Shown in pieces: positions 11,896-22,790 of a DNA stretch of 64,000 nt (position 1 is its first letter; the number at the start of each line of letters is the position of its first letter). The notes beneath the pieces are model-generated. The model worked only from the letters and a program-made list of their open reading frames with translations, ran no database searches and was not told the origin of the DNA. Made by a program: the position numbers and the translations under genes. Origin of the DNA: Atriophallophorus winterbourni (Eukaryota > Platyhelminthes > Trematoda > Plagiorchiida > Microphallidae); the NCBI GenBank assembly GCA_013407085.1, contig JACCGJ010005860.1, positions 1 through 64,000 on the forward strand, given 5' to 3'.

Positions 11896-12100
11896 TCAAT
11901 GCCAACTTCATTGTCTGTTAAACTTAGATGAATCCATGTCTCAGTTACAGCAATCACGTCTGGCGATTGTGTTGTAGTTAGTTCAGTCAATTCGTGTAGT
12001 TTGTTTGCCAGGCATTGGGCATTCGTATACAAAAATTTGACAGTCAATGTTGACAGCAAAACGGTTCATGAGATAAAATTATTAGAACGGCTTAGTTTGA
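11896..12100 (-). mobile_element. CR1-like LINE endonuclease 5' fragment
   Basis: Minus-strand frame LTVKFLYTNAQCLANK (12050-12000) followed by PDVIAVTETWIH (about 11965-11930). This is the start of an APE-type endonuclease, with the Asn and Glu catalytic positions visible. It then joins gypsy integrase sequence. Only about 65 codons remain. Confidence 0.75.
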
Positions 12101-12299
12101 GTCGGCTACCTCGAGTGGGAGTAGGCGCACCACGTGAGAAAACATAATAGCCTGAACAGTGATGTTTTAAATACGAAAAGTGGCTTCGATTCGACCAAAC
12201 CATAAACGTGGGTCAGCTGCACCAAAAACGGGTAATGAGCACGGAACATACTGTTATTGTAGGATTTAAGGATATTTACATAAAGAGGAATCACTCATG
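12101..12299. other. Unassigned sequence between LINE fragments
   Basis: Nothing recognisable. On the minus strand it may be the region just 5' of the CR1 endonuclease fragment. Confidence 0.3.
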
Positions 12300-15200
12300 G
12301 TGGGGTTCGAAATTTGGCAAGTCATTATTCTCGTTATCACAATTTACGTATTTTATTCTGGATCATTATGTCGCTTTACAAACATTCGAAATCGTCAAGA
12401 ACTGCATATCTTAACAAGATATTTCTGTCGCGATATGGCTTCCCCATATACTCAGCATCTTTTACTAGACTCAGAAAACCTCCCAATCGTAGTAATGCAC
12501 CGATTTCAATACAATTTGCCGACGAAAATTATGCGTCGCACATAATTAATAACCAACTAGTATTAAAACTTTCACCTTGATTTTCTAATGTGTTGATCAA
12601 GCCTGACAACACACCTTTACAACGAAAGTGTCTTCGCAAGGTTTCTAAAGTTGTAAAACGCTCAACTGATATCGACAACCTCATAGACTTGGATGTTGTT
12701 GATGATTCCGCATCAGCTACTGCACCCGTAACTCAAACTCAAACTTCTGATGTTACTTCTATCTCAAGTACCATCACCCCAACAGCTAAATCTAAGTTGA
12801 ACATTGATGACGCAATGTTAACACCTGGCCCTAATAGCCATGTCCTTACTAATGAAACCGTCACCGCAGGTTTGCAGCCCTCAGCTTGACCTATAATTAA
12901 AGCCACAAAAAAGTCGTGCTCCCTGTCTTCAAATCAAATTCACCCTTACTACGTGGTTGACCGCGTATCATTAGGAACCATACGGTTGGGCGTAATTTTG
13001 ATGGAAATAATCCATCTAATGGCTTATGTAATTATCACCCCGTACATTGACGGTTCCCAGTTATACCTGGCCCACTTAATCCACCTACCCTCCCGCAAAG
13101 CTCCTTTTATCCGAAGCAGCCCTATTACTATCCTTCTCCAAGACCCTACACTTCTCCACTTCAATACGCTCTACGTCTTCTAGATCAGCGCCCCCTCATG
13201 AATGGGGATCCGTTTAGTGCTTACACAAACCCATTTCAAAACATGTATGGCTTAATAGAAAATTTTCCTTTCCTTTACCACAACCCTTACCCATATTAGC
13301 TCCGACAATTTCAAACAACTCGTGTAAATCGTTTTTTATTACGCATGTTAAATATCCTTAAATTCACCTTCTCTTACTTAATGCTCGCTCAAATAATTCT
13401 AAGCTCCCTACCCTTCAACATTTCTTGCTCTCAAACCCACACTAAATAGCCAACTATTTCATGTTTCGTAGGGACCGCAACCACACTCGTGGTGGTGGTA
13501 TTCTCATTTATGTAAGTACAGATTTTCAAGCAGAAATACATAGTTTTCGTATATTAGATGATCTAGACGACTCAATTTGGATCTCCTTACCTTCTCTTGA
13601 TGCTCTCATAGGATGCATTTACAACCCGCCATCTCCATCCACACTCACTGTTGATAAGCTAATAAATGTTTTTACTGAGGCGTCCATTGCCCCCTTCAAT
13701 AATAAGATTATTGCTGGAGTCTTCAACATGCCATACGCCTGCTGAGATTCCCCGTATTCTTCAAATAAATTTTCATCCTTCTCCAAAACGATTCATCTTT
13801 TAGGTTTCACACAATCTGTGAAGAACCTTACGAGGCTGTCCAGCGTTTTAGATTTGATTTTTACTTTAGGCACTGATCGCACCAACGTTGAAATCTTAGC
13901 TCCACTACCGGGTGCGTCCATAATATGATAACTTGCGTTTTGCGTCTTTCGCAAACCCAGCACATATACGCAAAGATTAGAAAGTTCATATCAATTGGAC
14001 GAAGTTTTCGAATATTCTTAGAACCTACGACTGGACAGAATTCTTTGTTTCCTCAAACTTCAAGCGCATCTCCGCGATCTTTCATGATAACATTTCAGCA
14101 TGCCTTCACAGTTCGTCTTCCTCTCATATTAGGAAGCGTAAGCGGGACCCAATAAACCTTCTGGAGAAAAAGATAGCTCGACTTTCTGCTTCTGTGAACC
14201 ATAAGTTGGATTTATTTTTGGTTATGCGCAGACACGAACTCTGTTACTGTCTTTCAAATGTTAAGATTCGTCTTCTAGAACGCCAAGAAAGAAAGGCTTT
14301 GAGCAGTGACTAAATGACGAAATCATTAAATTACCTTTCGAAGACCAGGTGTATCCGGTCAACACATGATATTCCCTTCATGATGTACCACGAAAATGAT
14401 AAAGAAATAGTTACTTCTGATGCGGTCACAATTAGTCAGGCTTTCTCTTTATTCTTCAGCAGCTCGTTCAATAACAACCCTTACCATCCACCACCAAACA
14501 ATAGCACCCCCTTAAATACTATTGATTCCTTTACATTTTCTGTAAAAAAGTAAAAGACATTTCTCGTCGAAGTAAAATCTCTTATAAGCCTGATGATGTA
14601 GGTTTTATTTCAGCCATCTTACACAACGATAATGAAGACTTTCCTTTACTTTTATTAAATCTTTCCAATATTTCTCTCAAATGTGGAATTTTTCCAACTC
14701 ATTGGAAACACTCTCTTATTATCCCACGTTTAAAATCTGGTAATTCGAACCTCGTTACGAATTATCGCCCTATTAATCATACTCCTATTCTGTCTAGGTT
14801 ATTTGAAAGGTTAATCAAAAATTCTTTTTTGGGCTACCTTGGTCCAGATGCGTTCTCTCCAGTCCAACATGGATTCCTTAGCCAAAAGTCTTGTGTAACC
14901 TGCCAATTAGAATACTTAGATCTCATAACGGCTTCCCTTGACCAAGGACTAGCAGTGATTGTTGTATTCTTGGACATAAGCAAAGCTTTCGATCGGGTCC
15001 CTCATACGCTACTGCTTTTTAAGCTATCACGTTTAGGTATTCAGTGGTCTTTATTGAGCTGGTTCCGTTCTTTTCTATCTGACCGCACCTTTTCGGTTCA
15101 CGTTAATGGAATTACCTCAACTGATCAGCCAATTCCAAGTGGCGTAATTCAAGGCAGCGTTCTAGGTCCACTTCTTTTTCTTATCTATGTTAATGATCTA

Positions 15201-17108
15201 CAAAATGTTGTAAATCACTCTAAGCTATTCATCTTCGCGGATGACATAAAAGTAGTCTTAACATCTCCTCCTGGTGAAGTGTCACAGGCCCTGATATCCC
15301 TTAACCGTGATCTTGCCTCTCTATCTAACTGGGGCTCACAATGGGGATTAAAATTTTCTGCTTCCAAGACACAATATATGGGATTACGTTGTTCAATCCC
15401 TTCTAACACACTCACGATAAATGGCTCAACCATCACACCTTCTGCAGAAATTAAGGACCTTGGATTTAGTTACTCCTCTTCTCTCAATTTTAATGAACAA
15501 GATAGACACCTCATTGCGAGAGCAAGACAAAACTTTAGCCTAATTAACCATAAATTCCTCTCACGCGAGAGTAAAATAGCTTTGTATAAGATGAAGGTCC
15601 TACCAATTCTCGATTATTGCAATATCATCTATTCTCACATGGGTAGGCGTGATTGTTTTCTCTTAGAGAGAATTCAACGTACTTCCAGCAAAATAACTTT
15701 GGGCTATTTAAACCCCTTGCCTTATCTTGAAAGGTGTAATTTGCTAAATGTCGAACCACTATGGCTACGCAGAATTCGTCTGAATCTGCTTCTTTCATTT
15801 CGAATCATTACCCAGCAACGAATTAAGCTTCAGTCTGGCATGCGCTTTCACGATTATATCCGATATGATCTGCGCAATCGAACAAGGCTGTTGAATATCC
15901 CTATGTCTTGCTCTAAAGTTAGACGTAACTTCTTCTTAGTTAGATATGCACAACTTTGGAATTCCCTTCCTATTCATTTCCGTATGTGCACCTCTACAGG
16001 AAAATTTAAAACGCTTGTAGAAACCCTAACCGTTCACTCACTATCCCAAATCCTTAAGATAAACTCTTCTCTAGATATTATATACTCTCAGGGGATCCCA
16101 GGTTTCTAATTCCACATCTTCCTCCACATATTAGTTTATCATGAGGTCTTATAGTATTCTCTGGATAACTGGCCATTCACGTGTCAGGTTGCAAGACCTT
16201 AGATATGTTGTTACAAAACTTCATCGTTACCATGCGTTTTATGATCATTTTACCATATGACTATATCCTCAACCGTTATCTGCTTACATTAAACCCATTT
16301 ATGCATAAAAAAATGCTTTACCATAACGTATTTATTATAAAACAAAAAAGAAAAAACGCTGAAAATGCCAAAAATATTGTTTTTGTGATCTTTTTTATCG
16401 TTCATAATATATGTACTATTTCGCAATGATAACCTCTCACCATGATGGTGAAGAGAATATTTTTAATTGTGTTCCAGTGTCTCCGACTACGAAACCAACT
16501 CCGATACTGGTCCTTGCTTCTTCCGCGTAAGACTGATTCGTCTACATGAACCGAAATCCATACTGGCGAACAGTTTTGGTTTCCCTTATTCGACAATTCT
16601 TCGACTTTCCTGGATCGTACAAGCGGCTCAAACCTCATGCAATTTAAACCACAATCTCTCCTTATTTCCTCCATTTTCTAATTTTTATCAATTTAACTTC
16701 GGATTTCTGTGTGCTCTTCTTCAATCAGACCCACCAACAATCCGAAGAAGTCTATATATATATCTTTATTTTTACTGTGACAATTATATATTTACACGCA
16801 CCATTTCCTTCATAACTTTTTCTGTTATATTCTTTTTTTCAATCTTCGCTCCAGAATTAATCGCATCCTCTTCATTTGATTATTTCGATGCAATCTAGAT
16901 GAAACTCTATTACTGTGTGACATTGCGCGAAAAAATTAACTTTCTTACCCTTGTAAATTTACCATCCTTTATTAAACGTAAAAATGTTCAAAAATTCCGC
17001 TTGATAAGGTCATTTTACAATTTATTTATTGTGTACACATTGATAACCTGATCATGTTTTGCATGCCTTGGTCTACCAAGAATATTGTATTATTATTATT
17101 ATTATTCC
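12300..17108 (+). mobile_element. Family A LINE, copy 2, near full length but decayed
   Basis: ORF1 relics occur at about 12340-13200: LRKPPNRSNAPISIQFADE, then NVLIKPDNTPLQRKCLRK near 12590-12650. Endonuclease relics occur at 13461-13920: RGGGILIYVSTD, LDALIGCIYNPPSPS, KIIAGVFNMPY (GVFN in place of GDFN, so a metal-binding Asp is lost), and DLIFTLGTD. RT follows at 14550-16109. The 3' UTR ends at about 17108 with the family signature. It has the same order as the intact element at 31116-38912. The 3' 3 kb is shared with copy 1. Confidence 0.85.
14550..16109 (+). pseudogene. Reverse transcriptase region of family A LINE, copy 2
   Basis: Open from about 14550 to the TAA at 16109. It carries the full RT palm: FLDISKAFDRVPH near 14965-15005, PSGVIQGSVLGPLLFLIYVN near 15130-15190, and FADDIKVVL at 15233-15260. 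It keeps family-typical residues (FLDIS, YRPINHTP) that copy 1 has lost. The endonuclease upstream is broken, so no complete ORF2 exists. A LINE-encoded RT would prime on nicked target DNA in the nucleus. Confidence 0.85.
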
Positions 17109-17230
17109 AAGAAATAAGCCAAAAATTTACAAATGCGAAGTTATCGTAAATAATAAAAGCAGTTTGTCAGGGCTCACCAATTATGTAATTGACCAAAGAA
17201 AAATAGTCTAGCACTACACACAATTGTAAT

Positions 17231-17428
17231 GAATTTATTGTATTGAATTGAATAACCAGCCCAAGAATTAAAGTGAGAACAAACCACGCTCATTCGAATC
17301 ACAGTATGTATTGAATAATGTAGGTTTACAACGAGAACTTGAATAACAGTATTATTAATTATTGTTGAATGAATGATGATGAATGATTGAGTATTATTGA
17401 TCGTTATTCGAACAATCACCAAAACCAC
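17231..17428 (-). repeat. LTR-related block, copy 2, downstream of the gag-protease-BRC module
   Basis: It matches 19422-19618 (TGAATT...ACAACA on the plus strand) with small differences. It represents only the later part of the roughly 565-bp LTR inferred upstream, so the downstream LTR is incomplete. Minus-strand sequence past it at about 17190-17160 reads TAATTGGTGAGCCCTGAC, which resembles a tRNA primer site. Confidence 0.55.
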
Positions 17429-17441
17429 CGCAGTTTGCGAA

Positions 17442-18075
17442 TTATCCTGTGTTTTTATAATCACGGTACAGCTTGTTCAACAAACGTTCTGACCTCCACG
17501 GGGGTTCTAGCGCACCCGAAACTTCATCCACAGCCGCCAACAATTTTATCGCTTTTTCAATGGCAGTAGTCGAAAGTGCCAGTAACGCTTTTCCTCTAGC
17601 GGTTTTGAAAAGTACATTATTTGGCGATCGTTCAGATGAGCTAGAAGGCAGTGCTGAATTCGCTTGATAAGATGAGGTCGGTGAATTATTGGAAATGGTA
17701 TCTGATGAATTCTGAAGTTTGCTAACTTTGAAGCCACTTTCTTGGTAATGAAAACCAGATTTTCCCTTCGAATCAATGATACGGGCGGATATGGACGTGT
17801 TAACAGGAGTAGCGCTTGAGTCGGTTGATAGGGGGGTCAAATTTTCATCATCACACAAAAGAGCTTTAGCACGAGCAATGGCACTGTTGGAAATCGGTCA
17901 AACTGTGTTTCCAAATGCAGTTTGAATATCCAGAGTAACGGGAGTGCTCTCCATACTATGATGGGATGTATGAAAGTCAACGTTTTCTTTTTCGCCAAGC
18001 GGCATAGTTAGGGTATCATCATCATTTGTCTGCATCAGAGCCTTGGCTTTTCCGACAGGTTCTCGGAGTCCATAT
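17442..18075 (-). pseudogene. BRCA2 BRC-repeat-like segment fused in frame to gypsy protease
   Basis: The frame is the same one that encodes gag and protease upstream. Three BRC-like units are visible. The first is partial, GKAKALM near 18050. The second is IQTAFGN...IS..AIARAKALL (about 17930-17853), with a TGA at 17898-17900. The third is FKTARGK...LS..AIEKAIKLL (about 17605-17530). Spacing from F/I-x-T-A to S-x-x-A and K/R-A-x-x-L-L fits the BRC consensus, except for one extra residue that both full units share. Between them is a Ser/Asn-rich linker, as between BRC repeats. BRC repeats bind RAD51; this copy is interrupted, and I infer no function. A native retroelement domain with a chance motif is possible. 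Confidence 0.6.
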
Positions 18076-19388
18076 GGATTAAGGCAGTGTTTGAAAAACA
18101 CAGGGTTTCCTTCTACGTCAATAGAAATGGGAGGAATACGCATTCCACCAGTTGCTTGCGAACATTTAATTATGAGACTCTTCAATTCTGAACTGTCTTT
18201 AGGCGATGTCAGAAAAGATAGACTGATTTTTAGTGCTTGCATTGCTTTCAAACCGAGAACAGATGGACCAGTTCTAATAACAATGAATCTACGGTCAGCA
18301 GTGTTGTTTTCATCGCGGACAGAGATCATACAGGATCCGATGACAGAAATAGAATGTCCAGTAATGCCTTTAATTTTGAGGCTAGTAGGTTGGATTTTCT
18401 AATTAGGAGCAAAGTGTTTCAGATCTTTCTGGGTAATAAGCGATTCAATGCTACCCGTATCTAGAATAAAATCTAGGGATGTGCCACCAGTAACACAAGA
18501 AATAATTCTACGAATGTGGCTAGAATCACTAGATATCACGACCAAAGATGATGATTTAAATTCCTCATTAACATCGCTAAGCTGAGCGTTTTTCGAATCA
18601 GTCCGATACGTTTTAGGAGCTCGACAAACGGATTGGATATGACCAGTTTTTCCACACTTGTGACATCTGGCTTGACGGAATCGGCAAATGTGGCGTGAGT
18701 GCAGTCTGCCGCATGACGCACATTTACTATTTTTGATTGAATTGGAATTGCTATCAGCAACGCGGTGATAATTCGGCTGATATTTGAGCTGTTGACTTGC
18801 TATTGCATTCTTCGATATTTCACGTTTATGTGTATTAAACATGACGGAATTTTCTGCTGGCGACAAATCTGTTGTTGCCACACGCGCATCTTCATACTGT
18901 TCGCAGTGAGCTCGAACATTTTTAAAAGAGGGTTTTGGCAGTTTCAAGAGCTCATTCTGCAAAACACTGTCATTTATACCAGCGATTAGACGATCTTTCA
19001 ATTGCATTTCTGACCAGTCACCGAAGTCGCATTTCGCTGCCTGAATTAACAACTGCAGAATAAATTCGCGAATTCCTTGATTGGACTGACGCTCAATGGA
19101 ATGAAATTTTGCACGTTCGGTTGCTTCGAAATGTACAGGTTTCACGTGTTGAATTAGAAGCACCTTCAGCGTTTCGTATGGAAGGGAAATGGGCGAATCC
19201 GAATAAGCCAAATTTTTTTTTATTAAAGTATAAGCAGATTTTCCGTTTGAATTTCAAAAATGAACAGACTTTTTATCATTTTCTGCTTTCGGCTGTATCA
19301 TACACCAAATTTCGAATCTTTTAAAATAGTCTCGAATTTCTCGAGCATTTTCATTTATATCGAGAGGTTCCAAAATTGAATTCTCCAT
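18056..19388 (-). pseudogene. Gypsy G3 gag and protease
   Basis: The ATG at 19388 opens MENSILEPLDINENAREIRDY. A frameshift near 19215-19260 separates this from the main stretch (19211-18402), which has the capsid-like region and a nucleocapsid with zinc knuckles (CASCGRLHSRHIC near 18720 and CHKCGKTGHIQSVC near 18665-18620). The retropepsin active site is LDTGS near 18465. One TAG at 18399-18401 interrupts the protease; beyond it the frame is open through GLKAMQALKI and GNPVFFKHCLNPYGLREPV, the usual lead-in to RT. RT is absent: the BRC-like segment follows directly. Confidence 0.8.
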
Positions 19389-19394
19389 GAAGAA

Positions 19395-19412
19395 TTGCTG
19401 CTCGCGACGCCA
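19395..19412 (-). promoter_or_regulatory. Candidate primer-binding site of gypsy G3
   Basis: On the minus strand TGGCGTCGCGAGCAGC lies a few bases inside the LTR end (at about 19420) and just upstream of the gag ATG. TGG fits complementarity to a tRNA CCA end. The tRNA was not identified. Confidence 0.45.
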
Positions 19413-19419
19413 AATAAAA

Positions 19420-19967
19420 TGAATTGTATTGTATTGAATTGAATAACCAGCCCAAGAATTAAAGTGAGAACAAACCACGCTCACTCGAATCACAGTATGT
19501 ATTGAATAATGTAGGTTTACAACGAGAACTTGAATAACAGTATTATTGATTATTGTTGAATGAATGATGATGAATGATTGAGTATTATTGATCGTTAATC
19601 GAACAATTACCACAACAATAAGGCAAAAATGGAAAGAACTCGCTAAAAGACCAAGGGAGCAAATGTCCATAGAAAGATCCGTGAAGTCCAACGATAGGTA
19701 GGTGATCCATACGGGAAAATCCAAGAGATGGAATCCAAGGTGCAGAAAGCGCTAAAATGTTGGAGAAACCTTTAATCACAGTTCCAGCACAGAGCGGCGC
19801 ACACAGACTTGGCAACCACGGGAGAAGACAAAATCGGAATTCGAAATTATATTGACCGCCAAAAAGTATATTGTGCAAGCATTAATACAGATGAAGTATA
19901 CATGGTCAAAAAACAAATAACTATACCAGGTTAAAGGTGTATGTACAAAATACTAAGATACAAAGAT
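19420..19967 (-). repeat. 5' LTR of gypsy G3 (main part)
   Basis: It contains the 200-bp block shared with 17231-17428, plus 19620-19967, which matches 10640-10985. The LTR is cut at 19967 by a CR1-like LINE; its outer end probably continues at 21097-21113 (GAGAAAGTAGGTCACTAC, compare GAGAAAGTAGGTAACTAC at 10976). The inferred length without the insert is about 565 bp. Confidence 0.5.
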
Positions 19968-21096
19968 AGTCGTAACAGCGGACTTCAAATGGGCTGCGCA
20001 GTGTGCCACCGCTGCACAACGAGCTAGAGGAGAACTCTTTAGGCTTAAATCCGTTCTGACATGTAGAACGCCGGAAGTGTTTATCCCTTTATAGACGGCG
20101 ATTGTCAGGCCGCATTTAGAATACTGCGTGCAAGCCTGGAGCCCCTTCTTTCAAAAGGACATATTACTATTAGAAAGAGTCCAACGACTGGCTACCAGAA
20201 TGGTTGAAGGTATGTTTGGGAAACCCTACGAAGAACGTCTAATTTATTTAGGTCTCTTCTCCCTTCGGCGTCTACGGGGTGACCTCATAGAAACTTTCAA
20301 AATCCTGAAAGGCTTAGGCGACGAGGGCTGTCAAATCCTGTTCTCTCGAGCGATCAACCCCTCAACTAGAGGACATACATGAAGCTCGCGAAAAACCACA
20401 GCCGTCTGAATCTTAGGCAACACTTTTTCAGTGAAAGAGTGGTAAGCTTCTGGAACAAGCTGCCTGAGGAACTAATAGCTTGCACATCAATAAGTGCATT
20501 CAAAAGGGGTTTAGATGCCTTGTGGCTTGGGCTTTTCCCAGACTTTTTCCCGTGAATATGCAGGTTGTCTGTCGTCAGAATTGTCCATTTTTTGTTCATT
20601 TTAAAATTATATGGTCTTGACCACAATTTAAAAAAAAACAAAAAAAATCCTGTTATATAATGCTTCGTTTTAAATGTCATGTTTTAAATGTACGCACCAA
20701 TTTTCCATAGCTAACCTCTCACCGGCTTGGTGAAGAGAAACCCTTTCCGTTTTTCTCAGTCGCAGCTACAAATTCTGGGACCAGAGGACGGCTTGGAAAA
20801 AATCGGGCGTACCTTCGCATACGACGAGAATACCAGAGGAAAATGAACCAACTTTGGCAGTGGTGGGCGCTTCTTTGAAGCTTTCCACAGACGGAAATTC
20901 TGGACGCTCGATTGGCTTATCCCTTGGCGGCGCGATCGTCGAGGATATCCAAATCACAATAAGAAAAAACGCTTTGGCAGTGGTGGTCGCTTCTCTGCAG
21001 CTTTCAACCGAAAGAAATCTGGACGCTCGATTGGCTCGTTAGCCACATACAGTCCTGTGCAAACTGAACTGAACTGAACTGAACTGAACTGAACTG
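19968..21096 (+). mobile_element. CR1-like LINE 3' fragment with (GAACT)n tail, inserted in an LTR
   Basis: Coding relics: AQRARGELFRLKSVL near 20010-20050, then 20128-20382 MQAWSPFFQKDILLLERVQ, the end of RT, and NFWNKLPEELIACTSISAFKRG out of frame near 20440-20505. The element ends in about six GAACT units (21060-21096). LTR sequence left of it (CAAAGA) resumes on the right (GAGAAAGTAGG), which gives the insertion point and a short shared GA-rich target. Confidence 0.8.
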
Positions 21097-21113
21097 AGAA
21101 AGTAGGTCACTAC

Positions 21114-21369
21114 TTGCGCGGTACGTTCAACTTGGTTGTATTTTCCACGCTCCGATAAAATATCATTACGAATTTTCACTATTCGTTCAATTTGCAGTTA
21201 AATAAAATCACTATTTTACTATATTGTCCATATTTTTGCTGACTTATTACGCTAGTGATAAAATCAGCTTGTATTTTTGGTATTTTGCGAAGCTGATGCT
21301 CTGATCACCGTGGGATAAGTCTCACTTCCATCATTACGAGATTATTAGCGTACATATGTCGTCGAAAAT
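21114..21369. other. Unassigned sequence
   Basis: No coding or repeat match seen between the LTR end and the RTE-type RT remnant. Confidence 0.3.
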
Positions 21370-22790
21370 TAACATTGCATAGGGAATCACAAATCCGAGA
21401 GCAACAAGCTGGCTTCCGGTCTGGCGGATGCTGTGTTGACCACATTTTTACTCTTCGACGGATCTTAGAACTGCGGCACACTTATCGACAGCCGACAATA
21501 GTCATCTTTTTAGAAGCATTTGATTCAGTCAATCGAAATGTCCTGTTCAACACCTTGCTGTGCAAAGGTGTCCTGCAAAAGTTTGTCAACATACTACGTT
21601 CACTTAATGCTCATACATACGGATGCGTTAGGGTTTACAACGAACTCTCACCCAAATTCCACACCACAAGTGGCGTCCGACGAGGATGTCCGATTTCTCC
21701 GTTTTCGTTCAATTTTGTAATTGATGCCATCATGGAATTATGCAACGAAGGAGCCCTGACTTTCGGAGTTCACATAATGTCAGCATACACTTAGACTATG
21801 CTGATGATAGAGTTCTGCTCTTCGACTCGTACACAGATCCACAGGCATGCATGCATGAAAGCACAAACCGGATCCAGGCAAAGTGCCGCACAGTCAGAGA
21901 CTGCACGTGGGCTAAGATACTGTCAGGTCGCCCAGGCCTAGACAGATCCACAGGTGATACTGAACAAACTAGCTATTATTGTGCCCGCATTTGAAATGTG
22001 TTTTGCACCCTCTAAGTGCAGTGTTTTGCTGCAGGATATCGACTTATCAAACAGCACTTTATTATTTAACAATCAGGCGCTTGAAATTATAGATCGTTTT
22101 ACGTATCTCGCTAGTTGTATCAATAATTCTGCATCGTTAGACGAAGAGGTCTCGGCATGCATTTTTAAAGCGACCATAGCATTCCGCAACCTAGGTCACC
22201 TCTGGCGCCAGAAAAGACTCTCTTTTACTCAAGGGTAGAGTGTATAAAGCGACAGTTCAGGCTGTGTTAATGTATGGGTGCGAAACCTGGACCTTACGTA
22301 AGGAACACATCCAGCGTCTCCAAGTATTTGACAACCGATGTCTCCGCAACATTCTAGGAGTTAACTGTTACAATCGCATACGCACCGATGCTCTCTGAAA
22401 TAAGTTGTTCGGTAGTAATGTTGATATAAAGAAACAGATCAACCTGCATATGTTACGCTGGTTGGGTCACGTTTTACGGATGCCGGACCACCGACTTCCG
22501 AAACGGATTCTTTTTGCGATGCCACATCCTGATTGACCTAAATCTCGGGGTGGCCAAAGCGTCACATGGCATAGGCAGTTAAAAAACCCTTACTAGTAAC
22601 CTTTCCAAAGTCAGCGTAGCGGGTCTTCCGGGTTGGTGTCCCCACGATCAGATATTGCAATGGTTAGTTACGCTTTAGGATATGTCCCGAAACCGTTGTC
22701 AATGGCGGTCTTTCACTAAGCATATTCTTGGAGTGTTTGCTTAATCTTGTATGTTGTCAAGCGGAGTGACGAGAAAAGCTTGTGATGATG
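21370..22790 (+). pseudogene. RTE-type LINE R1, reverse transcriptase and C-terminus
   Basis: RT palm: QQAGFRSGGCCVDHIFTLRR (21399-21460), FLEAFDSVNR, and GVRRGCPISPFSFNFVIDAIMEL near 21670-21740. The catalytic LDYADDRVLLFDS is in another frame at 21795-21825. A SINE-like insert splits it at 21846. The C-terminal part is scattered over frames: LYGCETWTLRKEH-like near 22270-22300 and MLRWLGHVLRMPDHRLPKRI (22450-22510). It ends near RNRCQWRSFTKHI (about 22700). Stops and frame changes throughout. Confidence 0.8.
21846..21941 (-). mobile_element. SINE-like repeat copy with target-site duplication
   Basis: Inverted copy of the GGCCTGGGCAACCTGACAG family, about 95 bp, tail CATGCATGCATG. ACAGATCCACAGG is present on both sides (21833-21845 and 21942-21954). 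As the element itself can end in ACAGAT, the true duplication is 7-13 bp. It interrupts the RTE R1 RT. Confidence 0.75.

Larger units (their letters stand above)
14056..18093. repeat. Right copy of the segmental duplication
   Basis: Partner of 1-4040. Differences are sparse (none seen in the first ~580 bp, roughly 0.8% over the last 2 kb) except for a patch at about 14644-15390, which I estimate at about 5% divergent. On the right it continues into gypsy protease and gag sequence that copy 1 lacks. Confidence 0.9.

Noticed and set aside
21060..21096. GAACT tandem array as an independent satellite
   Set aside because: It sits exactly at the 3' end of a LINE fragment, so it is the element's tail.
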